NCBI RefSeq assembly: GCF_905475345.1 | Contig: NC_066587.1 | Span: forward strand, 19,205,982-19,269,981 | DNA length: 64,000 nucleotides | Direction of reading: 5' to 3' | Origin: Vespula vulgaris | Lineage: Eukaryota > Arthropoda > Insecta > Hymenoptera > Vespidae | Shown: positions 61,401 through 64,000 of the stretch, piece after piece | Numbering within the stretch: position 1 is the first letter of the stretch | Layout: each line of letters opens with the position of its first letter | The notes under the pieces: model-generated | Told to the model about the DNA's origin: nothing | Seen by the model: only the letters and a program-made list of their open reading frames with translations | The model's database searches: none | Position numbers and translations under genes: made by a program

Positions 61401-64000
61401 GTCTGGGTTGCGTCTGGGTTGCGTCTGGGTTGCGTCTGGGTTGCGTCTGGGTTGCGTCTGGGTTGCGTCTGGGTTGCGTCTGGGTTGCGTCTGGGTTGCG
61501 TCTGGGTTGCGTCTGGGTTGCGTCTGGGTTGCGTCTGGGTTGCGTCTGGGTTGCGTCTGGGTTGCGTCTGGGTTGCGTCTGGGTTGCGTCTGGGTTGCGT
61601 CTGGGGTGCGTCTGGGTTGCGTCTGGGTTGCGTCTGGGTTGCGTCTGGGTTGCGTCTGGGTTGCGTCTGGGTTGCGTCTGGGTTGCGTCTGGGTTGCGTC
61701 TGGGTTGCGTCTGGGTTGCGTCTGGGTTGCGTCTGGGTTGCGTCTGGGTTGCGTCTGGGTTGCGTCTGGGTTGCGTCTGGGTTGCGTCTGGGTTGCGTCT
61801 GGGTTGCGTCTGGGTTGCGTCTGGGTTGCGTCTGGGTTGCGTCTGGGTTGCGTCTGGGTTGCGTCTGGGTTGCGTCTGGGTTGCGTCTGGGTTGCGTCTG
61901 GGTTGCGTCTGGGTTGCGTCTGGGTTGCGTCTGGGTTGCGTCTGGGTTGCGTCTGGGTTGCGTCTGGGTTGCGTCTGGGTTGCGTCTGGGTTGCGTCTGG
62001 GTTGCGTCTGGGTTGCGTCTGGGTTGCGTCTGGGTTGCGTCTGGGTTGCGTCTGGGTTGCGTCTGGGTTGCGTCTGGGTTGCGTCTGGGTTGCGTCTGGG
62101 TTGCGTCTGGGTTGCGTCTGGGTTGCGTCTGGGTTGCGTCTGGGTTGCGTCTGGGTTGCGTCTGGGTTGCGTCTGGGTTGCGTCTGGGTTGCGTCTGGGT
62201 TGCGTCTGGGTTGCGTCTGGGTTGCGTCTGGGTTGCGTCTGGGTTGCGTCTGGGTTGCGTCTGGGTTGCGTCTGGGTTGCGTCTGGGTTGCGTCTGGGTT
62301 GCGTCTGGGTTGCGTCTGGGTTGCGTCTGGGTTGCGTCTGGGTTGCGTCTGGGTTGCGTCTGGGTTGCGTCTGGGTTGCGTCTGGGTTGCGTCTGGGTTG
62401 CGTCTGGGTTGCGTCTGGGTTGCGTCTGGGTTGCGTCTGGGTTGCGTCTGGGTTGCGTCTGGGTTGCGTCTGGGTTGCGTCTGGGTTGCGTCTGGGTTGC
62501 GTCTGGGTTGCGTCTGGGTTGCGTCTGGGTTGCGTCTGGGTTGCGTCTGGGTTGCGTCTGGGTTGCGTCTGGGTTGCGTCTGGGTTGCGTCTGGGTTGCG
62601 TCTGGGTTGCGTCTGGGTTGCGTCTGGGTTGCGTCTGGGTTGCGTCTGGGTTGCGTCTGGGTTGCGTCTGGGTTGCGTCTGGGTTGCGTCTGGGTTGCGT
62701 CTGGGTTGCGTCTGGGTTGCGTCTGGGTTGCGTCTGGGTTGCGTCTGGGTTGCGTCTGGGTTGCGTCTGGGTTGCGTCTGGGTTGCGTCTGGGTTGCGTC
62801 TGGGTTGCGTCTGGGTTGCGTCTGGGTTGCGTCTGGGTTGCGTCTGGGTTGCGTCTGGGTTGCGTCTGGGTTGCGTCTGGGTTGCGTCTGGGTTGCGTCT
62901 GGGTTGCGTCTGGGTTGCGTCTGGGTTGCGTCTGGGTTGCGTCTGGGTTGCGTCTGGGTTGCGTCTGGGTTGCGTCTGGGTTGCGTCTGGGTTGCGTCTG
63001 GGTTGCGTCTGGGTTGCGTCTGGGTTGCGTCTGGGTTGCGTCTGGGTTGCGTCTGGGTTGCGTCTGGGTTGCGTCTGGGTTGCGTCTGGGTTGCGTCTGG
63101 GTTGCGTCTGGGTTGCGTCTGGGTTGCGTCTGGGTTGCGTCTGGGTTGCGTCTGGGTTGCGTCTGGGTTGCGTCTGGGTTGCGTCTGGGTTGCGTCTGGG
63201 TTGCGTCTGGGTTGCGTCTGGGTTGCGTCTGGGTTGCGTCTGGGTTGCGTCTGGGTTGCGTCTGGGTTGCGTCTGGGTTGCGTCTGGGTTGCGTCTGGGT
63301 TGCGTCTGGGTTGCGTCTGGGTTGCGTCTGGGTTGCGTCTGGGTTGCGTCTGGGTTGCGTCTGGGTTGCGTCTGGGTTGCGTCTGGGTTGCGTCTGGGTT
63401 GCGTCTGGGTTGCGTCTGGGTTGCGTCTGGGTTGCGTCTGGGTTGCGTCTGGGTTGCGTCTGGGTTGCGTCTGGGTTGCGTCTGGGTTGCGTCTGGGTTG
63501 CGTCTGGGTTGCGTCTGGGTTGCGTCTGGGTTGCGTCTGGGTTGCGTCTGGGTTGCGTCTGGGTTGCGTCTGGGTTGCGTCTGGGTTGCGTCTGGGTTGC
63601 GTCTGGGTTGCGTCTGGGTTGCGTCTGGGTTGCGTCTGGGTTGCGTCTGGGTTGCGTCTGGGTTGCGTCTGGGTTGCGTCTGGGTTGCGTCTGGGTTGCG
63701 TCTGGGTTGCGTCTGGGTTGCGTCTGGGTTGCGTCTGGGTTGCGTCTGGGTTGCGTCTGGGTTGCGTCTGGGTTGCGTCTGGGTTGCGTCTGGGTTGCGT
63801 CTGGGTTGCGTCTGGGTTGCGTCTGGGTTGCGTCTGGGTTGCGTCTGGGTTGCGTCTGGGTTGCGTCTGGGTTGCGTCTGGGTTGCGTCTGGGTTGCGTC
63901 TGGGTTGCGTCTGGGTTGCGTCTGGGTTGCGTCTGGGTTGCGTCTGGGTTGCGTCTGGGTTGCGTCTGGGTTGCGTCTGGGTTGCGTCTGGGTTGCGTCT
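58416..64000 (+). repeat. Telomere array, (TTGCGTCTGGG)n
   Basis: 5585 bp of an 11-bp unit: 507 full units plus 8 bases at the window end, so the register is unbroken by any net insertion or deletion. I noticed only two altered units, at 59582 and 61606, both GTGCGTCTGGG. The G-rich strand runs toward the window end, as expected for the right end of a chromosome. No retrotransposon interrupts it. The unit keeps the TT...GGG ends of other telomeric motifs. Telomerase synthesis is inferred from the uniformity and terminal position. Confidence 0.95.

Noticed and set aside
58416..64000. Telomere array as an assembly artefact or sequencing-vector repeat
   Set aside because: The graded transition at 57.8-58.4 kb in matching register and the correct strand orientation argue for a real telomere, although array length may not be exact.

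Overview
The window looks like the right-hand end of an insect chromosome, most likely from a hymenopteran (bee, wasp or relative). Three things point this way. The last 5.6 kb is a uniform 11-bp repeat, TTGCGTCTGGG, with its G-rich strand running 5'->3' toward the window end, as a right telomere should. Spliced exons of an insect neuron navigator gene (sickie/NAV) are present. The left half is very rich in CpG and unmethylated-looking simple repeats, a pattern common in Hymenoptera. I recall, unverified, that several Hymenoptera have replaced the arthropod TTAGG telomere with longer motifs of this kind; I cannot name a species.

Layout. 1-11.4 kb: CpG-rich, simple-repeat-rich DNA with no secure exon, probably intron of sickie. 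11.4-12.5 kb (minus strand): three short exons encoding the start of the calponin-homology (CH) domain of sickie. 12.5-31.6 kb: long non-coding stretches holding three further minus-strand exons (19.4-20.2, 23.9-24.7 and about 31.5 kb). Each ends in a splice donor in phase 0, so any of them could join the same CH exon at 11.8 kb; they look like alternative N-terminal exons of the same gene. 31.6-40.9 kb: non-coding sequence with weak ORFs. 40.9 kb: a complete initiator tRNA-Met gene. From about 41 kb the DNA turns AT-rich.

Subtelomere. 43.3-50.2 kb is a mosaic of a roughly 590-bp repeat family, all copies facing the telomere. It has a CpG-rich promoter-like core (E-box, CRE-like and CCGCCATT motifs) and conserved splice-like junctions. 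50.8-51.3 kb is a 20-bp minisatellite; 51.5-52.0 kb a 105-bp tandem repeat; 52.4-57.2 kb a 334-bp satellite, homogenised in the centre and decayed at both edges; 57.3 kb a 24-bp minisatellite; 57.8-58.4 kb a degenerate 11-13-bp array resembling the telomere motif. A single TTAGG then abuts the pure telomere array.

The one recognisable protein gene, sickie, has its 5' end toward the telomere and is transcribed away from it. Most open reading frames in the window are by-products of CpG-rich or simple-repeat DNA and are not listed.
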